Shown here: piece after piece, positions 1 through 9,845 of the stretch
Numbering within the stretch: the stretch's first letter is position 1
Layout: each line of letters begins with the position of its first letter
NCBI RefSeq assembly: GCF_003937915.1
Contig: NZ_RHUM01000009.1
Location: 151,428 to 215,427, forward strand
Source of the DNA: Erwinia sp. 198
Lineage (GTDB): Bacteria; Pseudomonadota; Gammaproteobacteria; Enterobacterales; Enterobacteriaceae
Reading direction: 5' to 3'
DNA: 64,000 nucleotides
Program-made: the position numbers and the translations under genes
Notes under the pieces: model-generated
What the model saw: the letters and a program-made list of their open reading frames with translations, nothing else
Database searches by the model: none
Told to the model about the DNA's origin: nothing

Positions 1-1882
1 CCTGGGCATTATCGGCATTGCGCGTGATGTTGCCGTGCTGAACAAGCTGCCGTTAAGCGAGCCGACTATTGAACCGGTTGCCGCTACGATTACAGAAACC
101 TTCCCGATCCGCGTGGATGCGGTTGACGCCTGCCCACGCTATCTGGGACGCGTGATCAAGGGCATTAACGTCAAGTCCGCCACGCCGCTGTGGATGAAAG
201 AGAAGCTGCGGCGCTGCGGCATTCGCTCTATCGATCCGGTAGTGGATATCACCAACTATGTGCTGCTTGAGCTGGGCCAGCCGATGCACGCTTTCGATCT
301 CGATCGCGTAGACGGCGGGATTGTGGTGCGCATGGCGGAAGAGGGTGAAGCGCTGACGCTGCTGGACGGTGCGGAAGTTAAGCTAAACGCGGATACAGTC
401 GTTATTGCCGATCACCACAAAGCGCTGGCAATGGGCGGCATCTTTGGCGGCGAACATTCCGGCGTTAACGAAGAAACCACCAACGTGCTCTTCGAATGCG
501 CTTTCTTCAGCCCGCTTTCTGTCACCGGCCGCGCGCGTCGCCATGGCCTGCACACCGATGCTTCCCATCGTTACGAGCGCGGCGTCGATCCACAGCTGCA
601 ATATAAAGCGCTGGAGCGGGCAACGCGTCTGCTGCTTGATATCTGCGGCGGCGAGGCCGGGCCGGTCATCGATCAAACCAACGAGGCGACGCTGCCTGCG
701 CGCGCGACTATCACGCTGCGCCGCGAGAAGCTGGATCGCCTGATTGGCCACGTCATCGCCGACAACGAGGTCAGCGATATTCTGCGTCGTTTAGGCTGTG
801 ACGTCACGGAGGGCGAAGGCGTCTGGCAGGCCGTGGCGCCGGCCTGGCGTTTCGATATGCAGATTGAGGAAGATCTGGTCGAAGAAGTAGCGCGCGTTTA
901 CGGCTACAACAATATTCCTGACGTGCCGGTGCAGGCGGGTCTGGTAATGACCTCGCACCGTGAAGCGAACCTGTCGCTGAAGCGGGTAAAAGCGATGCTG
1001 GTGGATAAAGGCTATCAGGAAGCGATTACCTATAGCTTTGTCGATCCTAAAGTGCAGACGTTACTGCATCCGGGCGAGGAAAACCTGGTACTACCAAGCC
1101 CGATTTCCGTTGAGATGTCGGCAATGCGGCTCTCGCTGTGGACGGGCCTGCTCTCTGCCGTGGTCTACAACCAGAATCGCCAGCAGAGCCGCGTACGCCT
1201 GTTTGAAAGCGGTCTGCGCTTTGTGCCTGATACACAGGCAAACCTGGGGATCCGGCAGGACGTTATGCTGGCGGGCGTTATCAGCGGCGCGCGTTATGAA
1301 GAACACTGGGATCTGGCGCGTCAGGCAGTTGACTTCTATGATTTAAAAGGTGATTTGGAGTCCGTCCTCGATTTGACCGGTAAACTGGCCGATATCCAGT
1401 TCCGGGCTGAAGCGCATCCGGCCCTGCACCCGGGACAGAGCGCCGGCATTTATTTGCAGGAACAGCGTATCGGTTATCTGGGCGTGGTTCATCCGGAACT
1501 TGAGCGGAAACTGGATCTTAACGGCCGTACCGTGGTCTTCGAACTGGAGTGGGATAAGGTGTCAGACCGCGTCCTGCCTGAGGCGAGCGAGATTTCACGT
1601 TTCCCGGCAAACCGTCGTGATATCGCCGTTCTGGTGGCGGAAAACGTGCCCGCAGCAGATATTATCGCCGAATGTAAGAAAGTTGGCGTAAATCAGGTAG
1701 TTGGCGTAAACTTGTTTGATGTGTACCGCGGTAAGGGTGTTAATGAAGGTTTTAAGAGCCTTGCTATCAGCCTGATTTTGCAAGATACCGGCCGGACACT
1801 CGAAGAAGAGGAGATCGCTGCAACCGTCGCCAAATGTGTTGCGGCGTTAAAAGAGCGATTCCAGGCAACCTTGAGGGATTGA
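1..1882 (+). CDS. pheT: Phenylalanine-tRNA ligase beta subunit, 5' end outside window
   Basis: Beta chain of the cytoplasmic alpha2-beta2 enzyme that charges tRNA-Phe with phenylalanine. The frame is open from base 2, reading [18 protein letters not shown], so the gene enters from the left; about 626 residues are visible. The E. coli protein is 795 residues, so roughly 170 N-terminal residues (tRNA-binding OB-fold part) are missing. The B3/B4 core is recognisable by the conserved [18 protein letters not shown] stretch near visible residue 180. The last 93 or so residues form the ferredoxin-fold anticodon-binding domain (from [14 protein letters not shown]). An internal GTG at 35 is not the true start. 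It ends four bases before ihfA, the usual pheST-ihfA arrangement. Confidence 0.97.
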
Positions 1883-1886
1883 ACCT

Positions 1887-2186
1887 ATGGCGCTTACAAA
1901 AGCTGAGATGTCTGAATACCTGTTTGAAAAGCTGGGGCTTAGCAAACGGGATGCCAAAGAGCTGGTAGAGCTGTTTTTTGAAGAGGTACGTCGCGCTTTA
2001 GAAAACGGCGAGCAGGTAAAACTGTCAGGATTTGGTAACTTCGACCTTCGCGACAAAAATCAACGTCCGGGACGTAATCCTAAAACGGGCGAGGATATTC
2101 CGATTACGGCGCGTCGCGTGGTGACTTTCCGGCCGGGGCAGAAGCTCAAAAGCCGGGTTGAGAACGCTACGCCGAAAGAAGACTGA
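1887..2186 (+). CDS. ihfA: Integration host factor alpha subunit
   Basis: Sequence-specific DNA-bending nucleoid protein that works as a heterodimer with IhfB in recombination, replication and promoter architecture. The 99-residue product has the DNABII fold: an N-terminal helical dimerisation body and a beta-arm. At the arm tip R60, R63, N64 and P65 are visible in [13 protein letters not shown]; this proline intercalates and kinks DNA in the family. Length equals that of E. coli IhfA. The start is the ATG four bases after the pheT stop, so the two are probably translated from one message, and a strong hairpin terminator follows. Confidence 0.97.
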
Positions 2187-2200
2187 CCAGTGCTCTGCAA

Positions 2201-2224
2201 AAGGCCGCTTACGCGGCCTTTTTT
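2201..2224 (+). terminator. Intrinsic terminator of pheT-ihfA
   Basis: Perfect 8-bp stem AAGGCCGC / GCGGCCTT (2201-2208 and 2213-2220) with a TTAC loop, running into six T residues. It lies 15 bases after the ihfA stop and separates this operon from btuC. Confidence 0.9.
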
Positions 2225-2276
2225 ATCGCTGAATTTCCGCTAACCCTGCCCGTTTTCATTAGCCAGGCCTGGATTT

Positions 2277-3260
2277 ATGACTCTGCTTTCTCAACGGATT
2301 GCGCTGGCCCGTCGACATCAGCGCCGCTGGCTCTGCATCCTGAGCATTTTCTGCGTGTTGGTTTTTCTGTTTAGCCTCTGCGCCGGCGATCGCTGGCTTT
2401 TTCCGCAAAGCTGGTTCAGCGGTGAAAACCGGCTGTTTGTCTGGCAGCTGCGGCTACCGCGTTCCCTGGCGGTGCTGCTGGTCGGCGCGGCGCTGGCCGT
2501 GACCGGCGCGGTGATGCAGGCGCTGTTTGAAAATCCGCTGGCGGAGCCGGGACTGCTTGGCGTCGCCAACGGCTCGGGCCTTGGGCTGGTGCTGGGGATT
2601 TTTAGCGGCGTGACCGGGCTGTGGACGCTAAGCTTTTTCGCCATTGCAGGCGCGCTGTTGATTACCGCTATCCTGCTGCGTTTTTCCCGCCGCTCGCTTT
2701 CCACCAGCCGCCTGTTGCTGGCAGGCGTGGCCTTAGGCATTATCTGTAGCGCGGGTATGACGTGGCTGGTCTATTTCAGCGCCAGCCTGGATCTGCGCCA
2801 GCTAATGTACTGGATGATGGGCGGCTTTAGCGGCGTGGACTGGCGCTACGGCGGGCTGATGCTGGCGCTGCTGCCGGTGCTGCTGTGGCTATGCCGCCAG
2901 TGGCGCGTGCTGAATTTGCTGGCGCTGGGCGAGGTTTCCGCCCGCCAGCTCGGCCTGCCGCTGTTGCTGTGGCGCAATATGCTGGTGCTGGCGTCAGGCT
3001 GGCTGATTGGCGTCAGCGTGGCGCTGGCCGGGGCGATCGGCTTTGTTGGCCTGGTCATTCCGCATATTTTGCGGCTGAACAACCTGAGCGATCATCGTAT
3101 GCTGTTGCCGGCCTGCGCGCTGGCGGGCGGCGGCATACTGTTGGCGGCCGATATCCTGGCCCGTATCGCCATCGCCTCAGCGGAGCTGCCGATTGGCGTA
3201 GTGACGGCTACGCTGGGCGCGCCGGTTTTTATCTGGCTGTTATTACGTAACCGGGCCTGA
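2277..3260 (+). CDS. btuC: Vitamin B12 ABC transporter permease BtuC
   Basis: Inner-membrane permease of the BtuCDF importer, which moves cobalamin from periplasm to cytoplasm; two BtuC chains form the channel. The 327-residue product is strongly hydrophobic with about ten membrane segments and a short basic N-terminus (RRHQRRW). The FecCD-family coupling loop [15 protein letters not shown] is present near residue 260. It is followed by btuE and btuD in the E. coli order; the periplasmic partner btuF is not in this window. The ATG at 2277 gives the family length. No cobalamin riboswitch is evident in the short leader after the ihfA terminator. Confidence 0.95.
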   Translation: MTLLSQRIALARRHQRRWLCILSIFCVLVFLFSLCAGDRWLFPQSWFSGENRLFVWQLRLPRSLAVLLVGAALAVTGAVMQALFENPLAEPGLLGVANGSGLGLVLGIFSGVTGLWTLSFFAIAGALLITAILLRFSRRSLSTSRLLLAGVALGIICSAGMTWLVYFSASLDLRQLMYWMMGGFSGVDWRYGGLMLALLPVLLWLCRQWRVLNLLALGEVSARQLGLPLLLWRNMLVLASGWLIGVSVALAGAIGFVGLVIPHILRLNNLSDHRMLLPACALAGGGILLAADILARIAIASAELPIGVVTATLGAPVFIWLLLRNRA

Positions 3261-3300
3261 CCCGTGGCCCGCTTTTTCTCTACTGAAACAGGAAAAACCA

Positions 3301-3846
3301 ATGAGTATTTATGATACAGAACTGGTGACGCTGGATGGCGAACCGACGACGCTGGCGCAGTGGCAGGGCAAAGTGCTGCTGATCGTTAATGTCGCCTCTA
3401 AGTGCGGCCTGACGCCGCAATATGAGCAGTTGGAAAATATTCACAAAGCCTGGCAGGATCGAGGTTTTGCCGTACTTGGCTTCCCCTGCAACGCGTTTCT
3501 GGAGCAGGAGCCGGGCAGCAACGAAGAGATTAAAACGTTTTGCAGCACCACCTATGGCGTAACCTTCCCGATGTTCAGTAAAATCGAGGTCAACGGCCCG
3601 GAGCGGCATCCGCTCTATCGCCAACTAATTGCGGCAAGGCCGGAAGCGGTAGCGCCGGAAAATAGCGGTTTCCTGGAGCGTATGAGCAGTAAAGGACGCG
3701 CGCCAAAAGCGCCGGGCGACATTTTATGGAACTTCGAAAAGTTCCTGGTTGGGCGCGACGGCACGGTAGTACAGCGTTTCTCGCCGGATATGACGCCGGA
3801 AGATCCTATTGTGATGGAAAGTATCAAAGCGGCACTGGCAAAATAA
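3301..3846 (+). CDS. btuE: Glutathione peroxidase family protein BtuE, catalytic Gln replaced by Ala
   Basis: Thiol peroxidase of the Cys-GPx family, reducing hydroperoxides with thioredoxin or glutathione; despite its name it is not needed for B12 uptake. Peroxidatic Cys35 is seen in VASKCGLT, and the helix Cys81 that commonly acts as resolving Cys is present. Trp143-Asn144 of the active-site tetrad are intact (ILWNFEKF). The tetrad Gln, expected in FPCNQF, is Ala65 here (codon GCG at 3493-3495, FPCNAFLEQ). Length is 181 residues, near the E. coli 183. It sits between btuC and btuD and its TAA is directly followed by the btuD ATG, so the three are one operon. Confidence 0.93.
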   Translation: MSIYDTELVTLDGEPTTLAQWQGKVLLIVNVASKCGLTPQYEQLENIHKAWQDRGFAVLGFPCNAFLEQEPGSNEEIKTFCSTTYGVTFPMFSKIEVNGPERHPLYRQLIAARPEAVAPENSGFLERMSSKGRAPKAPGDILWNFEKFLVGRDGTVVQRFSPDMTPEDPIVMESIKAALAK

Positions 3847-4581
3847 ATGCTGTTGCAGTGTGAGGGCGTTGCGGTCCCGCAGCGCCTCGCGCCCTTTACC
3901 GCCAGCGTTGATAAGGGCGAGCTGATCCATTTGCTTGGCCCTAACGGGGCGGGTAAAAGCTCCTTACTGGCGGCGCTGGCGGGATTGTTGCCGGCGGAAG
4001 GGCGCATTGTTTTCAGCGGTACGCCGCTGTCTGGCTGGAACGGCTATGCGCTGGCCCGCCGTCGCGCTTACCTGGCCCAGCAGCAGCGGCCGCCCGGCAG
4101 TATGCCGGTATGGCACTACCTTAAGCAGCATCAGCTGGCGGACGAGAGCGATCGGATACTGATAACCCTTTGCGAAACTTTTCAGCTGGCGGATAAACTG
4201 GCTCGCTCGCTCAGCCGCCTTTCCGGCGGAGAATGGCAGCGGGTGCGCCTGGTGGCGGTGCTCTGTCAGACCGCGCAGCCGGAAGGGCAGCTGCTGCTGC
4301 TGGACGAGCCGTTAACCGGTTTGGATCTGGCACAGCAGGCCGCGTTCGATCGCTGCGTGGCCGAAAGGGTAGCAGAAGGCCTGACGATTATCATGAGCGG
4401 GCACGACATTAATCATTCGCTACATCACGCCCGGCGCGTCTGGCTGCTGCAAGAGGGGGTTTTGCTGAGGCAGGGCGCAACGGAAGAGGTGTTACAGCCG
4501 GAAACGCTGTCGGCGGTGTATCACGTGCCTTTCAGAAAAATAGATGTAGAAGGACAATCGCTGTTGACCACGCTGTTTTAA
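3847..4581 (+). CDS. btuD: Vitamin B12 ABC transporter ATPase BtuD
   Basis: Cytoplasmic ATPase that powers BtuCDF cobalamin import. All ABC motifs are visible: Walker A GPNGAGKS (31-38), signature LSGGE (125-129), Walker B LLLLDEP ending at D153/E154, D-loop GLD and switch H186 in SGHD. The 244-residue length matches E. coli BtuD (249). The ATG abuts the btuE stop codon with no intervening base, indicating coupled translation. Confidence 0.95.
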   Translation: MLLQCEGVAVPQRLAPFTASVDKGELIHLLGPNGAGKSSLLAALAGLLPAEGRIVFSGTPLSGWNGYALARRRAYLAQQQRPPGSMPVWHYLKQHQLADESDRILITLCETFQLADKLARSLSRLSGGEWQRVRLVAVLCQTAQPEGQLLLLDEPLTGLDLAQQAAFDRCVAERVAEGLTIIMSGHDINHSLHHARRVWLLQEGVLLRQGATEEVLQPETLSAVYHVPFRKIDVEGQSLLTTLF

Positions 4582-4611
4582 ACCAGCGGCAATAAATAAA
4601 GGGAATCTGTT

Positions 4612-5070
4612 ATGCGCTACCTGGTCTTATTACTGGCTATCCTGCTGGCGGGCTGTAGCAGCCATGCCCCGCCGCCGAACGGCCATCTCTCCGATTCCAT
4701 TATGGTTATCGCCCGACTGAACGAACAGCTCAGGGAGTGGCGCGGCACGCCCTATCGCTACGGCGGCATGGGACGCAGAGGCGTTGACTGCTCCGGGTTC
4801 GTTTATCTGACCTTTCGCGATCGCTTTGATTTGCAGCTGCCGCGTACGACGCTTGCGCAAACGAAAACGGGAACGCGCATCGGTAAAAAGGATCTGTTGC
4901 CTGGCGATTTGCTGTTTTTTAAAACCGGCGCGGGGGAAAATGGTTTGCACGTCGGCATTTATGATACTGACGACCAGTTTATCCATGCTTCTACCAGCCA
5001 GGGCGTAATCCGATCGTCGCTGAATAACGTCTACTGGAAAAAAGTTTTCTGGCAGGCGAGGCGGATTTAA
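4612..5070 (+). CDS. nlpC: NlpC/P60-family lipoprotein, probable peptidoglycan endopeptidase
   Basis: Outer-membrane-type lipoprotein of the NlpC/P60 cysteine peptidase family, which cleaves peptide stems of murein. The lipobox LLAGC gives lipidated Cys15 after a 14-residue hydrophobic signal. The catalytic set is visible: Cys60 in GVDCSGFV, His113 in GLHVGIY and His125 in FIHAS. The length of 152 residues equals the E. coli protein within two residues. It begins 30 bases after btuD with an AAAGGGAATC leader, so it may share the btu transcript, as in E. coli. Substrate bond is inferred from the family only. Confidence 0.92.
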   Translation: MRYLVLLLAILLAGCSSHAPPPNGHLSDSIMVIARLNEQLREWRGTPYRYGGMGRRGVDCSGFVYLTFRDRFDLQLPRTTLAQTKTGTRIGKKDLLPGDLLFFKTGAGENGLHVGIYDTDDQFIHASTSQGVIRSSLNNVYWKKVFWQARRI

Positions 5071-5398
5071 TTAATATAGCCTGCTAATGAATTTCAGAAA
5101 AGGCTTATCTATCCGCTGGTTAACTTTTATGGCTATAATAAACCCGGCGGGTTGGTTTAGCAGCTTATTGCACCAGGCTTAACCAGTCCGTTAAAAGTGA
5201 TTTCCCGTGTCGGATTTTGTAAAGGTAGTTTAAAGAAATGCGTTACGGAGATTTCTCAGCACGAAACTATGATTTAATAGTAAAGCATTTTTCTTGCTGA
5301 ATATGTGATAGCTTAACCCGCTATGGGTTTTTATCCTGGCCGATGTACGACAGGCGTATTAATGCGCCGTACAGCGGCTGCATCATGGCTGAATAAAA
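5071..5398 (+). other. Intergenic region nlpC-ydiV, no gene seen
   Basis: A 328-base A+T-richer stretch. No convincing ORF, tRNA or strong terminator hairpin is visible. It presumably holds the ydiV promoter and leader, but I could not assign -35/-10 boxes with confidence. Confidence 0.5.
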
Positions 5399-6139
5399 AT
5401 GAATATCCATCTGGAAGCGGATTATAAAAGTCACACAGCTTTTAACCCGATCTACCGTTTCGGCGGACAGCTTATCGCCGTCGAATTGCTCACGCATTTT
5501 TCCCACAGTACCGCTAACGTCGCCATCCCTCAGGAACTTTTACTACCACAGCTCAATACAGATCAGCGTATTCTTTTATTACAGAATCAGATCAACTGCA
5601 TTGAACGGCACGCCGATTTTTTTAGCCAGGAAAGAGTCAAGGTCACGCTGAAAATAGACGAGCTGCTGGCACAAACCATCCTTGATAGCGAGTTTCTGAG
5701 CCGCAAGCTGGACGCGCTTGCGTGGCTGGAGCTGGAAATTAGCGAAAGCTTCACCGACTTAAAGCTGGGGAAAGATCATCCCGGCCTGATGGCGCTCAGT
5801 GAAAGGTTTGATTTAAGCCTGGCGAATTACGGCGCAGGGAAAGCGCCTTCAAAAGCAGTGTACGACAATCTCTTTTCCCGTATTAAGCTGGATAAAGGCT
5901 TTATTCAGCATAATATTAACCGGATCTCTTTTCAGCCCTTTATCAGCACGCTGCTGGAGCACATTAAACCTCACTGTCAGCAGGTTATTGTCCAGGGCGT
6001 GGACGATATTAGCGGCCTGGAAAAAGTCAGCCGCTATCAGTTCGACGGTATTCAAAGCGCGCTGTTTTCGCCGGTAAGGGGAGAGTTGCTTTCCTCGCTG
6101 ACTGTGCCGCCCAAAGAGCTGACAGGCGAAGCGCTGTAA
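5399..6139 (+). CDS. ydiV: Degenerate EAL-domain protein, YdiV/RflP-type anti-FlhDC factor
   Basis: In enterics YdiV binds FlhD and stops FlhD4C2 from activating flagellar genes; it does not hydrolyse or bind c-di-GMP. The 246-residue product is an EAL-fold domain with broken catalytic motifs: the EAL signature is replaced by VEL (28-30), the usual EGVE is QGVDD (199-203), while KLDK (163-166) and the ELEIS strand remain. Position between nlpC and selO is exactly that of E. coli ydiV (237 residues). The start ATG at 5399 follows a stop and an A-rich leader; no strong ribosome site is seen. Assignment rests on synteny plus motif decay. Confidence 0.82.
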   Translation: MNIHLEADYKSHTAFNPIYRFGGQLIAVELLTHFSHSTANVAIPQELLLPQLNTDQRILLLQNQINCIERHADFFSQERVKVTLKIDELLAQTILDSEFLSRKLDALAWLELEISESFTDLKLGKDHPGLMALSERFDLSLANYGAGKAPSKAVYDNLFSRIKLDKGFIQHNINRISFQPFISTLLEHIKPHCQQVIVQGVDDISGLEKVSRYQFDGIQSALFSPVRGELLSSLTVPPKELTGEAL

Positions 6140-6240
6140 TATCCCTTTACTCTCTCCGTGTTTACCGCAGCGTATGAGGTTTACACTTAAAGCTGATACC
6201 GAATGCGCATCAGGGCGTCGGTAAACAGTAAGGGGAGCGT

Positions 6241-7680
6241 ATGCATTTTAACAATAGCTGGCATGACGAGCTGGCGGGATTTTATACCGCCCTCAACCCT
6301 ACGCCGCTGAAAAACCCACGTCTGCTTTATCATAGCGCGCCGCTCGCGCACGAGCTGGGGCTGGACGAAAGCTGGTTCACCGCCGATAAAACCGCTATCT
6401 GGAGCGGCGCGCAGCTGCTACCGGGCATGCAGCCTCTGGCGCAGGTGTACAGCGGACACCAGTTTGGCGTCTGGGCAGGACAGCTGGGCGACGGGCGCGG
6501 TATCCTGCTGGGCGAGCAGCAGCTGGACGACGGCCGTAAAATGGACTGGCACCTGAAGGGCGCGGGTCTGACGCCATATTCACGTATGGGCGACGGACGC
6601 GCCGTGCTGCGCTCTTCACTGCGCGAATTTCTTGCCTCCGAAGCGATGCATCACCTCGGTATTCCTACATCCCGCGCGCTGACGGTCGTCACCAGCGATG
6701 AGCCTGTGCAACGGGAAACCACCGAGCGCGGCGCCATGCTGCTGCGCGTTGCGGAAAGCCACGCCCGCTTTGGCCACTTCGAGCACTTCTTTTACGCGCA
6801 GCAGCCGGAAAAGGTCCGCCAGCTGGCTGACTATTTAATCCGTCATCACTGGCCGCATTTGCAGGAGGAGCAGGATCGCTACCTGCTCTGGTTCCGTGAT
6901 GTGGTCAGGCGCACGGCCAGGCTAATTGCCCAGTGGCAGAGCGTCGGATTTGCGCATGGCGTAATGAATACCGATAACATGTCGGTATTAGGGATAACGC
7001 TGGACTACGGCCCGTACGGTTTCCTGGACGACTACAAACCGGATTTTATCTGCAATCATTCGGACTATCAGGGGCGCTACAGCTTCGATAATCAGCCGGT
7101 GGTGGGGCTGTGGAACCTGAACAGGCTGGCGCACGCGCTTTCCGGACTGCTGGATGCCGCCCAGCTGAAGCAGGCGCTGGCGGAATACGAGCCGGAGCTG
7201 ATGCAATGCTGGGGAGACAGGATGCGCGCGAAGCTTGGCCTGCTGACGCAGGATAAAGACGATAACAACATTCTGACCGGGCTGCTGTCGCTGATGACCA
7301 AAGAGGGCAGCGACTATACGCTGACTTTCCGCATGCTGTGCGATACCGAGCAGCAGCAGTCTCGTTCGCCGCTGCGGGATGAATTTATCGATCGTGAAGC
7401 CTTTGACAGCTGGTACAACATTTACCGTCAGCGGTTATTGCAGGAAGAGAGCGACGACGCCCTACGCCAGCAAAAGATGAAGCAGGTTAACCCGGCCGTG
7501 GTATTAAGGAACTATCTCGCCCAGCAGGCGATTGAACGGGCCGGGCAGGATGACGTCAGCGTGCTGGCCAGGCTGCACCAGGCATTGATCAGGCCTTTTG
7601 ATGATGCGCCGGAGTTTGCCGATTTGATGCGGCGTCCGCCAGACTGGGGTAAAAAGCTGGAGGTCAGCTGTTCGAGCTAA
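6241..7680 (+). CDS. selO: Protein adenylyltransferase SelO (YdiU)
   Basis: Pseudokinase-fold enzyme that transfers AMP from ATP to Ser/Thr/Tyr of target proteins and protects against oxidative stress. The 479 residues (E. coli 478) carry the family motifs [46 protein letters not shown] and the metal-binding [10 protein letters not shown]. The penultimate-region Cys477 (EVSCSS end) is where eukaryotic SelO has selenocysteine. The start ATG at 6241 has AAGGGGAGCGT just upstream. It stands as a single gene between ydiV and aroH. Confidence 0.95.
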   Translation: MHFNNSWHDELAGFYTALNPTPLKNPRLLYHSAPLAHELGLDESWFTADKTAIWSGAQLLPGMQPLAQVYSGHQFGVWAGQLGDGRGILLGEQQLDDGRKMDWHLKGAGLTPYSRMGDGRAVLRSSLREFLASEAMHHLGIPTSRALTVVTSDEPVQRETTERGAMLLRVAESHARFGHFEHFFYAQQPEKVRQLADYLIRHHWPHLQEEQDRYLLWFRDVVRRTARLIAQWQSVGFAHGVMNTDNMSVLGITLDYGPYGFLDDYKPDFICNHSDYQGRYSFDNQPVVGLWNLNRLAHALSGLLDAAQLKQALAEYEPELMQCWGDRMRAKLGLLTQDKDDNNILTGLLSLMTKEGSDYTLTFRMLCDTEQQQSRSPLRDEFIDREAFDSWYNIYRQRLLQEESDDALRQQKMKQVNPAVVLRNYLAQQAIERAGQDDVSVLARLHQALIRPFDDAPEFADLMRRPPDWGKKLEVSCSS

Positions 7681-7742
7681 AGCAGGCTTGACCGAGGGGG
7701 ATTAAACGGGCCTGATGCAGGCTTCAACGAGGGTAGTAAAGC

Positions 7743-7791
7743 GGCAGGCAGGGTGCGCCAGCGCCGCCATGCGCATGGCGTCCTGCCTGCC
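7743..7791. other. Nested inverted repeat between convergent selO and aroH
   Basis: Outer arms GGCAGGCAGG (7743-7752) and CCTGCCTGCC (7782-7791) enclose a perfect 16-bp palindrome CGCCATGCGCATGGCG (7765-7780). It lies 60 bases after selO and 12 before the aroH stop. It can fold on either strand and could act as a bidirectional terminator or RNA stabiliser, although it lacks a T tract. Confidence 0.6.
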
Positions 7792-7803
7792 TGCAGGCCT
7801 GTC

Positions 7804-8850
7804 TTAGCGCCTTGCTTTCACCGCCTCGGCCAGCTGTGCTAACACCTCTTCGCTGTCATCCCAGCCCAGGCAGGGGTCGGTAATCGACTGGCCATAGACC
7901 AGCGGCGTGCCGGTCTGCACTTTCTGGGTGCCTTCCTTCAGGAAACTTTCAATCATTACCCCGGCAATGGCCGACGAACCGTCACGGATCTGCTGCGCTA
8001 CGGACGCGGCGACCTCTTTTTGCAGGCGATGCTGTTTCAGGCAGTTGCCGTGGCTGAAATCAATAACCAGCCGTTCCGGCAGCCTGTGTTCACGCAGGCT
8101 GGCGGCAGCGGCGGCGACATCTTCCGCATGATAGTTCGGCCGTTTACCGCCGCGCATAATGATGTGGCCGGAAGGGTTGCCGCTGGTCTGGTAAATGGTC
8201 ATCTGTCCGTGCTTGTCCGGCGACAGGAACATATGGCTGGCGCGGGCAGCGCGTATCGCATCGACGGCAATCTGAATATTACCGTCCGTGCCGTTTTTAA
8301 AGCCAACCGGGCAGGAGAGGGCGGAAGCCATTTCGCGGTGGATTTGGCTTTCTGTGGTACGCGCGCCGATAGCTCCCCAGCTGATGAGATCTGCCAGGAA
8401 CTGACCCACCACCATATCCAGGAATTCGGTGGCCGTAGGCATACCCAGCCGGTTGATCTCCAGCAGCAGCTCGCGCGCTACGGCCAGGCCATGATTCACC
8501 CGGAAACTGCCGTCAAGATCGGGATCGGAAATCAGGCCTTTCCAGCCCACCACGGTGCGCGGCTTTTCAAAATAGGCGCGCATCACGATTTCCAGCTCGG
8601 CGGCGTGGCGCTGGCGCAGCGCGTTAAGCTTCGCTGCATAGGCCAGCGCGGCGTCGGGATCGTGGAGCGAGCAGGGACCGATCACCACCAGCAGGCGGCG
8701 ATCTTCGCCGGACAAAATCCGGGCAATACGCTGACGGGAGGCGGTCACGTTCGCGGCGATATCAGGCGTGATCGGGAAACGCTGCGCCAGTTCGTCAGGC
8801 GTAATCAGGCTCTCGATGCGCGCGGTCCGCAGTTCATCTGTCTTGTTCAT
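7804..8850 (-). CDS. aroH: 3-deoxy-7-phosphoheptulonate synthase, AroH type
   Basis: Condenses phosphoenolpyruvate and erythrose 4-phosphate to DAHP, the first shikimate-pathway step. With start at 8850 (MNKTDELRTARIESL) the product has 348 residues, the length of E. coli AroH, and the N-terminus is AroH-like rather than AroF/AroG-like. Metal ligand Cys60 is in VIGPCSLHD, and KPRTVVGWKGLISDPDLDG plus GARTTESQIHREMASAL form the PEP/E4P site. The upstream in-frame extension to 8910 is not conserved and was excluded. Tryptophan inhibition is expected from the family. I saw no clear TrpR operator upstream. Confidence 0.93.
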   Translation of the reverse strand: MNKTDELRTARIESLITPDELAQRFPITPDIAANVTASRQRIARILSGEDRRLLVVIGPCSLHDPDAALAYAAKLNALRQRHAAELEIVMRAYFEKPRTVVGWKGLISDPDLDGSFRVNHGLAVARELLLEINRLGMPTATEFLDMVVGQFLADLISWGAIGARTTESQIHREMASALSCPVGFKNGTDGNIQIAVDAIRAARASHMFLSPDKHGQMTIYQTSGNPSGHIIMRGGKRPNYHAEDVAAAAASLREHRLPERLVIDFSHGNCLKQHRLQKEVAASVAQQIRDGSSAIAGVMIESFLKEGTQKVQTGTPLVYGQSITDPCLGWDDSEEVLAQLAEAVKARR

Positions 8851-9014
8851 AGTTGTCCAAAAATTTTTTTCTTCGCAGCGGCGGGAATACCGGGAAGTGA
8901 TGGCGATCACAATAAACCCGACGCGGCGTAAATTTCAACCCGAAACGCCGGACAGAACGGCGCAACGGGATAAATATCACTTTTTCAGACGCGGAATCAA
9001 AAAATGTCTGCGCC

Positions 9015-9845
9015 TCAGTACATTCGACGCGTCAGGCCCATGATATCTAAAATTTTCGTGGCAATTTCCTCAACGGAATAATTGGTACTGTTGAGGTAAC
9101 GGATCTGATGGGTACGAAACAGGGCCTCCACCTCCCCGACTTCCAGCCGACATTGCCGCATGGACGCGTAACGGGTATTTTCCGCCCGCTCCTGGCGGAT
9201 CGCGGCCAGCCGCTCGGGATCGATGGTTAAGCCAAACAGCTTGTTCTGGAAAGGCCGCAGCGCGGGCGGCAGCTTAAGGTTATCCATATCGTCGGCGATA
9301 AAGGGATAATTGGCGGCGCGGATGCCAAACTGCATGGCCAGATAGAGGCTGGTCGGCGTCTTGCCGCAGCGCGATACGCCCAGCAGGATCACCTGCGCCT
9401 CCTCCAACCCGCGCAGCGAGATACCATCGTCGTGCGCCAGGGTATAGTCGATGGCGGCGATGCGCGCGTCGTACTTGCCCAGGTTGTTAGCCGTCAGACC
9501 GTGCGTGCGGTTAGCGACCGGCGCGGGCGCTATGCCCAGCTCCTGCTGAAGCGGCGCCACCAGCGACTGGACGATGTCCTGACAAAAGCCCTCGCTTTGC
9601 AAAATAATTTCCCGGATTTCCGGCGTGACCACGGAAATAAACACCAGCGGGCGCAGGCCGCTTTTTTGCCAGATAGCGTTAATCTGCGCTTTGACCGCCT
9701 GCGCCCGCTGCACGTTTTCCACAAAGGGCAGCGTCACGCTGTTAATGTTGACAGGAAACTGCGAAAGCACCGCGTGACCGAGTACCTCAGCGGTAATGGC
9801 CGTTCCGTCAGAAATATAAAATACGCTGCGTTCGTTGCTGTCCAT
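9015..9845 (-). CDS. ppsR: PEP synthase regulatory protein (kinase/pyrophosphorylase)
   Basis: DUF299 enzyme that inactivates PpsA by ADP-dependent threonine phosphorylation and reactivates it by Pi-dependent dephosphorylation. The 276-residue product has the P-loop [11 protein letters not shown] (156-166) and the N-terminal [11 protein letters not shown] typical of the family. It is transcribed away from ppsA, its substrate, across a 467-base spacer, the arrangement of E. coli, and toward aroH. Confidence 0.95.
   Translation of the reverse strand: MDSNERSVFYISDGTAITAEVLGHAVLSQFPVNINSVTLPFVENVQRAQAVKAQINAIWQKSGLRPLVFISVVTPEIREIILQSEGFCQDIVQSLVAPLQQELGIAPAPVANRTHGLTANNLGKYDARIAAIDYTLAHDDGISLRGLEEAQVILLGVSRCGKTPTSLYLAMQFGIRAANYPFIADDMDNLKLPPALRPFQNKLFGLTIDPERLAAIRQERAENTRYASMRQCRLEVGEVEALFRTHQIRYLNSTNYSVEEIATKILDIMGLTRRMY

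Noticed and set aside
8020..8931. 303-codon plus-strand frame
   Set aside because: Antisense to aroH and its leader; no domain.
8851..9014. TrpR operator upstream of aroH
   Set aside because: Looked for a CTAGTACA-type sequence because E. coli aroH is TrpR-controlled; none was seen between aroH and ppsR.
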